Numbered from the stretch's first letter, positions 18,577 to 27,099 are shown. The stretch: DNA of 64,000 nt from Mycobacteroides immunogenum (GCF_001605725.1 NZ_CP011530.1:434001-498000); one strand, 5' to 3'. The notes: a model not told the origin generated them from the letters alone. Numbers and translations: made by a program.

Positions 18577-19902
18577 ATGTTTCCGCATATGGGAGTGCCG
18601 GACGCGGCCAATACCGCCTGGGTGCTGACGAGCGCCGCGCTGGTGCTCCTGATGACCCCCGCACTGGCCTTCTTCTACGGCGGCATGGTGCGCGCCAAGA
18701 GCGTCCTGAACATGATGATGATGTGCTTCTCGGCCGTCGCCGTGGTGTGGGTGCTCTGGGTGTTCTTCGGGTACTCGATGGCCTTCGGTACCGATATCGG
18801 GGGCGGTCTGCTGGGCGATCCGTTCCAGTTCGCCGGCCTGCAGCATTTGTTCGAGGGCGACTACAAGGCGTCGTCGGTTCCACTGTGGGGGCCGACGAAG
18901 ATTCCGGCTCTGGTGTTCGTGATGTTCCAGGCCGGGTTCGCCATGGTGACCGTCGCCCTCATCGCGGGCGCGGTGGCCGACCGCATGCGTTTCCTGCCGT
19001 GGATCGCTTTCACCGCGTTGTGGGCCACCCTGGTGTACTTCCCGGTCGCGCACTGGGTGTTCGCGGTGCAAGGCACCACCGCCGACAAGAGTGGCTGGCT
19101 TGCGAATCTGGGTGTTCTGGACTTCGCCGGTGGCACCGCGGTGGAGATCAATTCGGGTGCCGCCGGTTTGGCGCTGGCGATTGTCCTGGGTAAGCGGCGC
19201 GGCTGGCCGCGAGAGGCGATGCGCCCGCACAACCTGCCCGCCGTCATGCTCGGAGCTGGGCTGCTGTGGTTCGGCTGGTTCGGTTTCAACGCGGGTTCGG
19301 CGTTGGCCGCCGACGGCACCGCCGCGCTGGTCATCGCCAACACCCTTGGGGCAGGCGCGATATCGATGGCCAGCTGGCTGCTGGTGGAAAAGATTCGGCA
19401 TGGCAAGCCGACCTCGTTCGGTGCGGCCTCGGGTGTGGTGGCCGGCCTGGTGGCCATCACACCGTCGTGCGCGGCGGTTACCCCGATCGGCGCGCTGGTT
19501 ATCGGTGCCGTGACCGGTGCGGTCAGCTCCCTCGCCATTGAGCTGAAATATCGCCTGGGATACGACGATTCGCTGGACGTGGTGGGTGTGCACCTGGTCG
19601 GCGGCATTGTCGGAACATTGATGATCGGTATCGTCGGCAGTGCCGCCGCACCTGCCGGCGTGAATGGTCTGCTGTACGGCGGTGGGCTGCATCAGCTCTG
19701 GTTGCAGCTGGTCGGGGTGGTCGCCGTACTTGTCTATTCGGTCGCGGTCACCGGGCTCATCGGCCTGGGATTGCGGCATTCCCTGGGCATCCGGTCGCAC
19801 CCGCAGCACGAGTCCGACGGTCTGGACGACGCCGAGCACGCGGAATCGGCGTACGAGTTGGCCACCACCCGTGGCGGTGGCCTTATCAACCCTGGGCGGT
19901 GA
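18577..19902 (+). CDS. amt: Ammonium transporter
   Basis: A 441-residue Amt/Rh channel with about eleven membrane helices. Recognisable elements are TPALAFFYGGMVRAKS, the first pore histidine in VYFPVAHWVF, the conserved NSGAAGLAL and GFNAGSALA segments, and the second pore histidine in VGVHLVGGIVGT. The C-terminal 45 residues are cytoplasmic. No glnK or glnD follows, unlike the common amt-glnB-glnD operon. The 3' end overlaps a convergent membrane methyltransferase gene by 17 bases. Confidence 0.94.
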   Translation: MFPHMGVPDAANTAWVLTSAALVLLMTPALAFFYGGMVRAKSVLNMMMMCFSAVAVVWVLWVFFGYSMAFGTDIGGGLLGDPFQFAGLQHLFEGDYKASSVPLWGPTKIPALVFVMFQAGFAMVTVALIAGAVADRMRFLPWIAFTALWATLVYFPVAHWVFAVQGTTADKSGWLANLGVLDFAGGTAVEINSGAAGLALAIVLGKRRGWPREAMRPHNLPAVMLGAGLLWFGWFGFNAGSALAADGTAALVIANTLGAGAISMASWLLVEKIRHGKPTSFGAASGVVAGLVAITPSCAAVTPIGALVIGAVTGAVSSLAIELKYRLGYDDSLDVVGVHLVGGIVGTLMIGIVGSAAAPAGVNGLLYGGGLHQLWLQLVGVVAVLVYSVAVTGLIGLGLRHSLGIRSHPQHESDGLDDAEHAESAYELATTRGGGLINPGR

Positions 19903-20500
19903 ACCTGCCGATTCCGGGCAGGAATCGACCGACCCGCGATCCGTATTCACGGTAGGCGGCGCCGTGCACTGTCAGCAGGTAGGGCTCCTCGACGACGCGC
20001 ACTTGCAGCTCGATGGATGCGGCCAGTAGTGCGAAACCGCTGAGGGCCAGGGGGTTCGGCGCCATCAGTGCCGCCCCCGTGGCGAACAGCAGCATTGCGG
20101 TGAAAATTGGATTGCGTATCCAGCCGAAGACTCCGGCGCAGACCAGCGCGGTGGTTTCCTGGGTGTCGACGCCAACCCGCCAGGATTCGCCCATCGTTTG
20201 TTGTGCCCCTATCGTCGCGACGAGTCCTACCGCCGCCAATACGATTCCGGCGACCTGGACCGGCCGGTTATCAAGCGCGGCAAGGGGAGTGGCGAGGCCG
20301 GTGAGCTGCAGGATGGGGGCGAGGAGGGCAACGAGTATCGCGGCGATGAAGCCCACCCCGGCGAGCCATTCGAGGGAACCCGGGCGGCCGTGGAATCCGC
20401 GGAAACCGGTGGACCCGGTCGCGCGCCACTGGCGGTAGCTCTTCCAGCCGAGCCCCGCGGCGACGAACGTCAGGTACAGGACAAGCACCGCCATGGCCAT
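19886..20500 (-). CDS. ICMT-like integral membrane methyltransferase
   Basis: A 204-residue protein with about five membrane helices and the isoprenylcysteine carboxyl-methyltransferase (PEMT/ICMT) signature: GESWRVGVDTQE, then GVFGWIRNPIFTAM and the SAM-binding C-terminal EEPYLLTVHGAAYREY. In bacteria this fold methylates lipids or small molecules; the substrate here is unknown. I choose ATG 20500 because GAGAGGG lies six bases before it on the minus strand; ATG 20527 upstream would fall inside a palindrome. Promoter and operator are described at 20515-20560. Confidence 0.8.
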   Translation of the reverse strand: MAMAVLVLYLTFVAAGLGWKSYRQWRATGSTGFRGFHGRPGSLEWLAGVGFIAAILVALLAPILQLTGLATPLAALDNRPVQVAGIVLAAVGLVATIGAQQTMGESWRVGVDTQETTALVCAGVFGWIRNPIFTAMLLFATGAALMAPNPLALSGFALLAASIELQVRVVEEPYLLTVHGAAYREYGSRVGRFLPGIGRFTAQG

Positions 20501-20514
20501 GAGCGCCCTCTCTA

Positions 20515-20560
20515 CGAATGCATACATTCGCATAGAACAATATGTAGGTGCCGGTGTCAA
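20515..20560 (-). promoter_or_regulatory. Promoter with palindromic operator for the ICMT-like gene
   Basis: On the minus strand, TTGACA (20560-20555) and TTCTAT (20537-20532) are separated by exactly 17 bases. Just downstream lies the perfect palindrome CGAATG-TATG-CATTCG (20530-20515), followed by GAGAGGG and the ATG at 20500. A palindrome between the -10 and the start suggests repression by a dimeric regulator; none is encoded next to it. Confidence 0.68.
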
Positions 20561-20585
20561 CACCCAGCGTGCTGAGGTGCGGGGA

Positions 20586-21167
20586 CTACGGTGACCAGAG
20601 CCGCCACATGCTTGTCGCGCCGTCGTACTCACGCGCTCGCTGCGCCGCCTCCGCCACGGTCTTGCCGCCGGTCAATTCGTAAAAGAAGAGCACCGCGACA
20701 AGAAAGGCCGCGTGCCCGTCGGGAGCCTCCTGGGGTGCGAAGTAGCCGGCGGCGCCCGTGTCCAGAAATGCCTCTGCGAGTTCGGGGCTCCCCGTTTCGC
20801 ATCCGAGGGACACCACGAAACTTCCGGCAAGCCGCAGGTGCCGGCGTACCTCGTCCGGGCCCATCAGTCCGTTGAACGGCTGTGCAGAGGCGACGGGCTC
20901 ACCGAGCTCGGGGAGCAGGATTCGGCCTTCATCGCCGTGGCAGCCGAGGATGACAAACGGGGCGACCGGCCGCGTACTTCCCAGTGCCGAGACGATATGG
21001 CGGGGTTGCCCGATGGGGTGATAGTGCACCCTGATCCCGAACTCCTCCAACGCATCCCGAATAGGTCGGGAGGAGGAGTCATCGATGTCGACGAGATCGA
21101 CCTCCGTCCAGGTCAGCGCGCCTGCGACAACATCATCGATTCGGGACTGGGACACGGCTGGCAGCAT
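20586..21167 (-). CDS. CHAT/caspase-like (clan CD) putative cysteine peptidase
   Basis: Not assigned by any name I recognise. The 193-residue protein shows the pattern of clan CD peptidases: beta strand plus His-Gly in FVILGCHGDEG, then about 50 residues later a strand plus Cys in FVVSLGCETG, followed by AEAFLDTGAAGYFAP and a C-terminal helix with ELTGGKTVAEAAQRA, as in CHAT domains. It is a lone domain with no repeats or fusion partner. The start is uncertain: ATG 21167 gives MLPAVSQSR; GTG 21263 would add 32 basic residues. It is divergent from a PknH-sensor-like gene. Peptidase activity is inference. Confidence 0.6.
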   Translation of the reverse strand: MLPAVSQSRIDDVVAGALTWTEVDLVDIDDSSSRPIRDALEEFGIRVHYHPIGQPRHIVSALGSTRPVAPFVILGCHGDEGRILLPELGEPVASAQPFNGLMGPDEVRRHLRLAGSFVVSLGCETGSPELAEAFLDTGAAGYFAPQEAPDGHAAFLVAVLFFYELTGGKTVAEAAQRAREYDGATSMWRLWSP

Positions 21168-21283
21168 AAGTGTCGACGCGGGCGCCTGCCACCGAGTTTT
21201 GCCCGTGGTGCCGAGCGAAATACGCAGGGATAGAGCTTGTCTTGGTAAGCGGCAGGGCGCCACTCATCTAGGCTCCTGCAGTT

Positions 21284-21964
21284 ATGAGGACTGTCCTGGG
21301 GGTGGCGTCGCTGTTTTGCGTGCTGGCGATGACGATGGCGGTGGCGTCCGCGGGCACCGCGTCGGCGAATCCCGACGAGCTGCCCGTGCAGACCGAAGCG
21401 CTGCCCGGCCTGATGCTTGCGTCCGGGGATGTGGACCCCGTCATGGGCGCCAGCATGCAGGTGTCCGCGGATTGGGCGGGGCTGGTGTCGGACCGCACTG
21501 ACAGGCCCGATTGCGGCAGTGTGGTTTTCGCATCGGCCGCGAGCTATGAATCGTCCAATTACCTATCGGGGCGGTTCCGGTCCTTTGTGGACAGGCCCGG
21601 CTGGCTTCGCCTGGTGCAACAGAGCATGGTGATCTTTCCCGAGTGGTCGGACGCGACAGATTTCGCACTGGGCGAGGCGGATCGCTGGCGCGCCTGCGAG
21701 AACCAGCGGGTCACCTCCCTCCTGCCGCAGCCGGACGGAAGCACGAGTCGTGAGTGGGTGCAGCTGCGCAATATCGTCCAGGTACAAGAGGTTCTGGTGG
21801 TCGGCTACACGTGGCCGACCGATTTCGGTGGAGTCATTTACTGCCAGCACGCGCTCGCGCCGTTGCGAAACGTGGCCATCGACGTACGGGCATGCGCGGA
21901 GCGGGACGGCAACCGTGCCCTCGACCTCATCCAGGCTCTGCTGCCCCGCGTGGCCAGGGCCTAG
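21284..21964 (+). CDS. Secreted PknH-sensor-like protein, copy 3
   Basis: A 226-residue exported protein with a signal peptide ending near ASAN. It matches the PknH extracellular sensor pattern better than copies 1 and 2: DRPDCGSVVFASAASYESSN, RPGWLRLVQQSMVIFPEWSDA, the ADRWRACENQ helix, VLVVGYTWP, and YCQHALAPLRNVAIDVRAC. Four conserved cysteines pair as in PknH. There is no kinase or membrane anchor. Copies 4 and 5 (22985 and 23651) follow a sugar-kinase gene on the same strand. Confidence 0.8.
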   Translation: MRTVLGVASLFCVLAMTMAVASAGTASANPDELPVQTEALPGLMLASGDVDPVMGASMQVSADWAGLVSDRTDRPDCGSVVFASAASYESSNYLSGRFRSFVDRPGWLRLVQQSMVIFPEWSDATDFALGEADRWRACENQRVTSLLPQPDGSTSREWVQLRNIVQVQEVLVVGYTWPTDFGGVIYCQHALAPLRNVAIDVRACAERDGNRALDLIQALLPRVARA

Positions 21965-22014
21965 CTGCGGCGGAAGGTGCTGTCACCAAACTGGTCTCGG
22001 GTAATCTCGGACTC

Positions 22015-22941
22015 GTGGCCAGTGGAGGCAGCATCGTTGTCTGCGGCGAGACGCTCGTTGATCTGGTTCCGGCGACCGGTGGATTATGGCGGCCAGTACC
22101 CGGTGGTGGGCCGTACAACACCGCGATTGCCGCGGCGAAATTGGGCGCGCCGGCCGCCTTGCTCACTCATGTGTCCCGTGATGCGTTCGGGCGCCAGTGC
22201 GTACAAAAGCTTGCCGAGGCGGGGGTCGACCAGTCGTTGGTCATGCGGCATGAGCTGCCAGCGACATTGGCCGTTGCCGACATCGATGAAAACGGGACCG
22301 CCCAATATCAGTTCTATTGGCGGGGAACCGCCAATGATGTTGTGATCAAGTCACTTCCCGATCCGGTGGATGCTCCGGTGGCGATCTGGGCGGGTTCGAT
22401 CGCCAGCGTGCTCTGGAGTGAACGTGACGAGGTGCGCGCATGGATCCTGCGGCATTACGCGGACATCCCGCTCACATTCGATGTGAACGTGCGGCCCACC
22501 CTCATCGCGGACCGGGAAACCTACGCCGAACGGCTCGTCCCGTGGTTGTCCATCGCGCAGGTGGCCCGGGCCAGCACCGACGACCTCGAGTACCTGTACC
22601 CGGGTGTGTCGGTACGGGACACCGTGGGCGGTTGGTTCGACGAGCACCCGCGCATCGAGATCGCGGTGATCACCTGCGGATCGGAGGGCTCGTTGGCGTT
22701 CCGGCGGGGCGAACCATCGCCGCTGCACGTCCCAGCCCACCCGGTGACCGTCGTCGACACCGTCGGTGCCGGCGACACCTACTCCGGCGCCTTCCTTGAC
22801 GGGTTCTATCGGAGCCGGCTGGATCTGCCCGAGGCGTTGCACCGTGCGGCGGTGGCCGCGGCCATCACCTGCACCAGACACGGAGCACAGCCGCCCGATG
22901 CCGTGGAGCTGGCCAACGAGCTGCGCCGCACGCGGTCCTAG
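22015..22941 (+). CDS. PfkB-family carbohydrate kinase (fructokinase-like)
   Basis: A 308-residue ribokinase/fructokinase-type enzyme that phosphorylates a sugar or nucleoside with ATP. N-terminal GGSIVVCGETLVDLVP and GGGPYNTAIAAAKLGAPAAL bind substrate; DTVGAGDTYSGAFLDG holds the anion hole and catalytic Asp. GTG 22015 gives the usual N-terminus; the open frame runs further upstream only within the preceding gene. It lies between PknH-sensor-like genes without obvious functional link. The substrate is not predictable. Confidence 0.85.
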   Translation: MASGGSIVVCGETLVDLVPATGGLWRPVPGGGPYNTAIAAAKLGAPAALLTHVSRDAFGRQCVQKLAEAGVDQSLVMRHELPATLAVADIDENGTAQYQFYWRGTANDVVIKSLPDPVDAPVAIWAGSIASVLWSERDEVRAWILRHYADIPLTFDVNVRPTLIADRETYAERLVPWLSIAQVARASTDDLEYLYPGVSVRDTVGGWFDEHPRIEIAVITCGSEGSLAFRRGEPSPLHVPAHPVTVVDTVGAGDTYSGAFLDGFYRSRLDLPEALHRAAVAAAITCTRHGAQPPDAVELANELRRTRS

Positions 22942-22984
22942 AGTTCAATACACAGGAATCGGAGGCCGAGGCGAGGGGGAGCGC

Positions 22985-23647
22985 ATGCGTTCGATGGCGG
23001 GGGCCCTGCTGGTGGCGTTGGGCATCGTGGCCCCGGCCACGGCCGGCGCCGAACCCTCGCCCCACGTGCCGCCGTCGGCCATCGACCGCCTCATGCTCAC
23101 CCAACGGGAAGCCGAGCGGGTGATGGGTGTTGGCCTGCCCAATACGCAACACCAGAGCGCCACTTTCGCCCTGGACACCGATAGGCCGGACTGTGGAAGT
23201 GTGGTGCTGGCCTCGGTGTCGAGCTACGACCGGGCGCCCTACACGGCCGCACACTCGCAGGCGCTTTGGGATCACCCGGGCTGGTTCACCTTGGTGGATC
23301 AGAGTGTGGCGGTCTTCAGCTCTGATGACGAGGCCCGCGACTTCGCGCGTAGCGAGGCCGATCGCTGGCGCAAGTGCGAGCACCAGACGGTCGATGTCTC
23401 CGAGCTGGCGATCGACGGCTCTACGCTGCAATCGACCGCGGACGTCCGAGACGTAACCCAGGTCGACAACGTGCTGGCCGTCGGCTATACCCGTAACGAT
23501 TCGGCACACGCGTCGTGCCAGCATGTACTGCTCGGCGAACGCAATGTCGCCATCGATATCCGCACGTGTTCAACGGTTTCCAAGAGTGATGGGGAGCGTG
23601 CGTTCGAGTTGATGAAGATCGCCGGTCCGCGAGTATGGGAGGTATAG
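22985..23647 (+). CDS. Secreted PknH-sensor-like protein, copy 4
   Basis: A 220-residue exported protein. ATG 22985 follows GAGGGGGAG and gives MRSMAGALLVALGIVAPATA as a signal. The sensor pattern is clear: DRPDCGSVVLASVSSYDRAPY, HPGWFTLVDQSVAVFSSDDE, ARSEADRWRKCEHQ, VLAVGYTRND, SCQHVLLGERNVAIDIRTC. It is close to copy 3 in the same motifs. The gap to copy 5 is three bases, so the two are coupled. Ligand and partner are unknown. Confidence 0.8.
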   Translation: MRSMAGALLVALGIVAPATAGAEPSPHVPPSAIDRLMLTQREAERVMGVGLPNTQHQSATFALDTDRPDCGSVVLASVSSYDRAPYTAAHSQALWDHPGWFTLVDQSVAVFSSDDEARDFARSEADRWRKCEHQTVDVSELAIDGSTLQSTADVRDVTQVDNVLAVGYTRNDSAHASCQHVLLGERNVAIDIRTCSTVSKSDGERAFELMKIAGPRVWEV

Positions 23648-23650
23648 ACC

Positions 23651-24292
23651 ATGAGGATGTCGGTAGTGACGATCGTGCTATCGGGGGCATTGGCATTCGC
23701 GGCACCGGCCGCTGCCGAGCAGGGCTCGCCGATTCTGCCCGCCGCGATCGACGATTTGATGGTCACACCGGACGAGGCATCCTCGGTGATGAACGCCGAC
23801 TTTCCTGTCGTCGATCGATACAGCGCACTCGAGGACCTCACCACAGACAGGCCGGACTGCGGCAGTGTGATCCGTCCGTCGGTGGCCACCTATGACCGGG
23901 GGTCATACATGGCCGCGCACAATCAGTATCTGCAGGACAGCTCGCCGTGGAACGTCCAGGTAGCACAAAGCGTCGCTGTTTACCCCACGGACGACGAGGC
24001 GCGGGACTTCGCCTCCACGGAGATGAACATGTGGCGCAAGTGCGCGAAGCAGACCGTGCACGACTCTGCCCAGTGGCGGTATGTGGTCGGGTCGTTGCAA
24101 CGGGACGGCGACGCGATGGTCGGCTCCTACGTGATGATTACCAGCGACGGAGCCCGCATGTCCTGCTCTCGGCTGCTGTCCAGTGTCCGTAACACCACGA
24201 CCGATCTACGCGCGTGCTCGGCCGGCCCGGAAAGCTACCAACGCCTGCAGCGCATCGCGAAGATCATCAGACCCCGCTACGACGCCGCCTAG
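23651..24292 (+). CDS. Secreted PknH-sensor-like protein, copy 5
   Basis: A 213-residue paralogue with signal MRMSVVTIVLSGALAFAAPA. Shared motifs are DRPDCGSVIRPSVATYDRGSY, VQVAQSVAVYPTDDEARDFA, NMWRKCAKQTVHD, and SCSRLLSSVRNTTTDLRAC. It diverges most between the two central strands. It is read directly after copy 4 and ends in CTAG, shared with the convergent nagA stop. Likely a tandem duplicate; no known role. Confidence 0.78.
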   Translation: MRMSVVTIVLSGALAFAAPAAAEQGSPILPAAIDDLMVTPDEASSVMNADFPVVDRYSALEDLTTDRPDCGSVIRPSVATYDRGSYMAAHNQYLQDSSPWNVQVAQSVAVYPTDDEARDFASTEMNMWRKCAKQTVHDSAQWRYVVGSLQRDGDAMVGSYVMITSDGARMSCSRLLSSVRNTTTDLRACSAGPESYQRLQRIAKIIRPRYDAA

Positions 24293-25161
24293 ATACCCAC
24301 CGCGCGCCGGGGATTGACGGATGTTTGCAGCGCCGCGATCCGGGCGCCCGCCTGCGTTTCGGCGAATCGGTGGAGTTCGGCCATGCTCGCGGTGCTACCC
24401 GCGATCGTGCCGTCCGGTAGCCGCGCCTCACCGCCGGCGACCCTGACCGGCAGTTGACCGAGCTGATAGGCGCCGTCCGGCATTCCGGCCGCGCACATGG
24501 CATCGGTGACAAGGGCAATTCGGTCGGGACCGACGGTGGCCAGCACCATGCGGTAGATCGCGGGATGGATATGCACCCCGTCGGCGATGAGTTCGATGGT
24601 TACCTCCGGGCTCTCCAACAGCGCGGGAATCGGTCCGGGCTCGCGATGGTGGACCGGTCGCATCGCGTTGAAGAGATGGGTGGCTACCGTCGCCCCCGCC
24701 GAAATCGCTTGCAACGTTTGCTCATATGTCGCGTCGGTATGTCCCACGGCGACGGCCACGCCCCGGGCGGAGAGTAGTTCGATGGCGGGGATCGCGCCCG
24801 GCAGCTCCGGGGCGATGGTGACCATCGCGATATGTCCGTCGCCGGCATCGAGTAGCCGCTCCAACTCGGCGAGGTCCGGCTCGCGCAGTAGTCGCCGATC
24901 ATGAGCGCCGGCGTAGCGTGGCGAAAGCCACGGCCCTTCCAGATGAATACCGGCGATTCCCTCGGTGCCGGTCATATCGGCGAGCACGCGGACGGCACCG
25001 AGTAGGTCATCGGGTGCCAGCGTGACCAGGCTGGCCAGCATGCCGTCGGTGCCGTGTGCCCGGTGCCAGGCGGCGGCAACCCGATTGGCATCGGCATCGT
25101 CGCCGAATGACGCGCCGCCCCCGCCGTGCACGTGCATGTCGAAAAATCCGGAAGCGGTCAC
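24289..25161 (-). CDS. nagA: N-acetylglucosamine-6-phosphate deacetylase, minimal form
   Basis: Should remove acetate from GlcNAc-6-phosphate. Metal and substrate residues are all visible: HVH in DMHVHGGGG, the Glu in GIHLEGPW, His in VGHTDATYE and THLFNAM, and the catalytic Asp in LVTDAMCAAG. At 290 residues it is about 90 shorter than usual NagA. The missing parts are the N-terminal and C-terminal strands that together build the small beta-sandwich beside the TIM barrel; the protein starts at the DMHVH strand and ends at NPRRAVGI. GTG 25161 is the start; the SIS gene ends seven bases before it. Last gene of the GlcNAc operon. Confidence 0.85.
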   Translation of the reverse strand: MTASGFFDMHVHGGGGASFGDDADANRVAAAWHRAHGTDGMLASLVTLAPDDLLGAVRVLADMTGTEGIAGIHLEGPWLSPRYAGAHDRRLLREPDLAELERLLDAGDGHIAMVTIAPELPGAIPAIELLSARGVAVAVGHTDATYEQTLQAISAGATVATHLFNAMRPVHHREPGPIPALLESPEVTIELIADGVHIHPAIYRMVLATVGPDRIALVTDAMCAAGMPDGAYQLGQLPVRVAGGEARLPDGTIAGSTASMAELHRFAETQAGARIAALQTSVNPRRAVGI

Positions 25162-25168
25162 TGGTGCT

Positions 25169-26200
25169 TCACAGTGTTTCGGTCACCTTGGACAAACCTC
25201 TTGGCACATCCGGGTTTTCGCCGCGACCGATCGCCAGCTGCATGGCCAGCAGCTGCAGCGGAATGATGGCCAGCATGGGGGAGAGCTCCTCAAGGGTGGG
25301 CTCCAGGGTCACGCCCAGTCCGGTCGCCGCCACCGCGTCGACCGATCCGATGCAACAGACGTCGGCGCCGCGTCCGGCCAGCCGGTGCAGCACGTCGTTC
25401 ATGGCCCGGCCGCCGACGCCATCGGGCACGATGGCGATTACCGGCACCTGGGGGTCGATCATCGCCAACGGTCCATGCAGCAGATCCGCGCCTGAGAATG
25501 CCTGAGCAGAAAGGTAACTGGTCTCCATCAGCTTGAGAGCGGCTTCACGCGCCGTCGGATAGGAGTAGCCGCGCCCGGTGGTGACCAGGCGTGAGGCGAA
25601 GCGGTAACGGGTGGCCAGCTGCTGCACGACGGCGCTGTGCAGGATCTCCTCGCCGCGCTCGGGGAGCAACTCGGCGGCCGTGTTGTCCCGGCCCGCCACA
25701 TCGGTCAGCAGCAGATAGAGCGCCAACAGTTGTGCGGTGTAGGACTTGGTCGCCGCGACGGCGAGTTCGGGCCCGGCGAGCACGTCGACGTGGTGCTCGG
25801 CCGCGGTGGCCAATGGAGAGCGTGCGGCGTTGGTCACCGCCACCGTGAGCGCGCCCTGCTGGCGTGCGACCGTGAGCGTCTGCACCAGGTCTGGCGAGCC
25901 GCCGGATTGACTGACCCCGATGACCAGCACTCCCGAAAGATCAGGCCTGGCACCGTAGGTCGTCATGGTTGACGGTGAAGCCAGTCCGGCGGGAACCTGC
26001 CAGATGATCTCGGTGAGGTACTTGCCGTACAACGCGGCATGATCGCTGGTGCCCCGCGCGACAAACAGCACAAACCGGGGTCTGTACTCGATGATCTTCG
26101 CTGCTACCTCCGAGATCGCCGCGCGGCCATCGGAGAGCAGTCGCGCCCATACGGTCGGCTGTTGACGGATCTCGTCAGCCATATGCGTCCCCGCGGTCAT
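25169..26200 (-). CDS. SIS-domain glucosamine-6-phosphate deaminase (NagB-II/AgaS-like)
   Basis: A 343-residue protein with two SIS domains, like the isomerase half of GlmS but without the glutaminase domain. FVARGTSDHAALYGKY and GVSQSGGSPDLVQ in the first domain and TTGRGYSYPTAREAALKLME in the second bind the phosphosugar. In the context of GlcNAc kinase and NagA it most likely converts glucosamine-6-phosphate to fructose-6-phosphate and ammonia, taking the place of classical NagB. Start overlaps the kinase stop by four bases. Confidence 0.85.
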   Translation of the reverse strand: MTAGTHMADEIRQQPTVWARLLSDGRAAISEVAAKIIEYRPRFVLFVARGTSDHAALYGKYLTEIIWQVPAGLASPSTMTTYGARPDLSGVLVIGVSQSGGSPDLVQTLTVARQQGALTVAVTNAARSPLATAAEHHVDVLAGPELAVAATKSYTAQLLALYLLLTDVAGRDNTAAELLPERGEEILHSAVVQQLATRYRFASRLVTTGRGYSYPTAREAALKLMETSYLSAQAFSGADLLHGPLAMIDPQVPVIAIVPDGVGGRAMNDVLHRLAGRGADVCCIGSVDAVAATGLGVTLEPTLEELSPMLAIIPLQLLAMQLAIGRGENPDVPRGLSKVTETL

Positions 26201-27099
26201 GCGTTCTCCAATCCATCGACGTTGACCCCGGCTAGGGCCAACGCTCCGAACACCGGTTCACGTTGCAGCACAGCAATATCCGAAACACCAGAGGTACGTG
26301 TACGTTCGATGATATCGGCGACCAGGCCTGGCTGGTTGACCAGCAGGCCGCCGCCGAGCACCACCGGTAGCCCGGGCCCCAATCGTATGCAGACTCCCTC
26401 GATCAGGGCGGCCAAGTCGATGGCTGTTTGCTTGGTGATCACCAATGCGGCCGGGTCGCCGGCGGCGGCGAGCTCGAAAACCAGCCCCGCCATCTTCGCC
26501 CAGTACCGCCGCTCGGAGTGGGCGTAGAAATGGTCGAGCAGCTGCGCGGGTTCGGTGATGCCGCATTCGGCGGCGAACCTCCGGGAGAGTGCGTCCGGCG
26601 GATCTCCCCTGTCGGACAACGCAAGTGCGTGCCGCACGGCCGATCTCGAGACACCGTAGCCGCTGCCGTCATCTCCGAGTAGGTAACCCCAGCCGCCAAC
26701 GCGCGCCGTGGTGCCGTCGGCGCGTCTTCCCCAGGCGACCGAACCGGTGCCGGATATCACCGCGATACCTGCGGACAAGCCGCCCGCCGCCAAGATCAAC
26801 TGCGTGTCATGCACGGCGGTGATGTCGGCGTGGGGCGCGTAGGGGCGCAACAGTCCGACCAAGGTTTCAGCGCCCTCCGGGGTATCCACACCGGCCGATC
26901 CGGCACTCACCCGAGAGATGGCATCGGGGTCCAGCCGGGAGAAGATGTCGGCGAACGCGGCTTTCGCCTGGTCCGCGGTGACCGATTGCAGGTTGGCACT
27001 ACCGGCCAGCGCGTCGCTTATCACCCGGCCATCGGCCACGGCAACCGCGCGGGTCTTGGACCCGCCGATGTCGATCCCTACCGTTACGCCTCGGGCCAC
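26197..27099 (-). CDS. N-acetylglucosamine kinase (BadF/BcrA-type ASKHA kinase)
   Basis: A 300-residue kinase of the actin/hexokinase fold. Phosphate 1 loop is GIDIGGSKTRAVAV, the substrate Asp is in AVHDTQLILA, SGTGSVAWG and GGWGYLLGDDGSGY are characteristic of GlcNAc kinases of the BadF/BadG group, and VVLGGGLLV lies near the C-terminus. It should phosphorylate imported GlcNAc at C6. The gene overlaps the transporter stop by 16 bases and the SIS gene start by four, forming a tightly coupled operon. Confidence 0.87.
   Translation of the reverse strand: MARGVTVGIDIGGSKTRAVAVADGRVISDALAGSANLQSVTADQAKAAFADIFSRLDPDAISRVSAGSAGVDTPEGAETLVGLLRPYAPHADITAVHDTQLILAAGGLSAGIAVISGTGSVAWGRRADGTTARVGGWGYLLGDDGSGYGVSRSAVRHALALSDRGDPPDALSRRFAAECGITEPAQLLDHFYAHSERRYWAKMAGLVFELAAAGDPAALVITKQTAIDLAALIEGVCIRLGPGLPVVLGGGLLVNQPGLVADIIERTRTSGVSDIAVLQREPVFGALALAGVNVDGLENA

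Noticed and set aside
18547..19950. Long open frame (467 codons) opposite amt
   Set aside because: Its composition is Gln/His/Gly/Arg-rich without domains, as expected for the complement of a GC-rich membrane-protein gene; amt is unmistakable.
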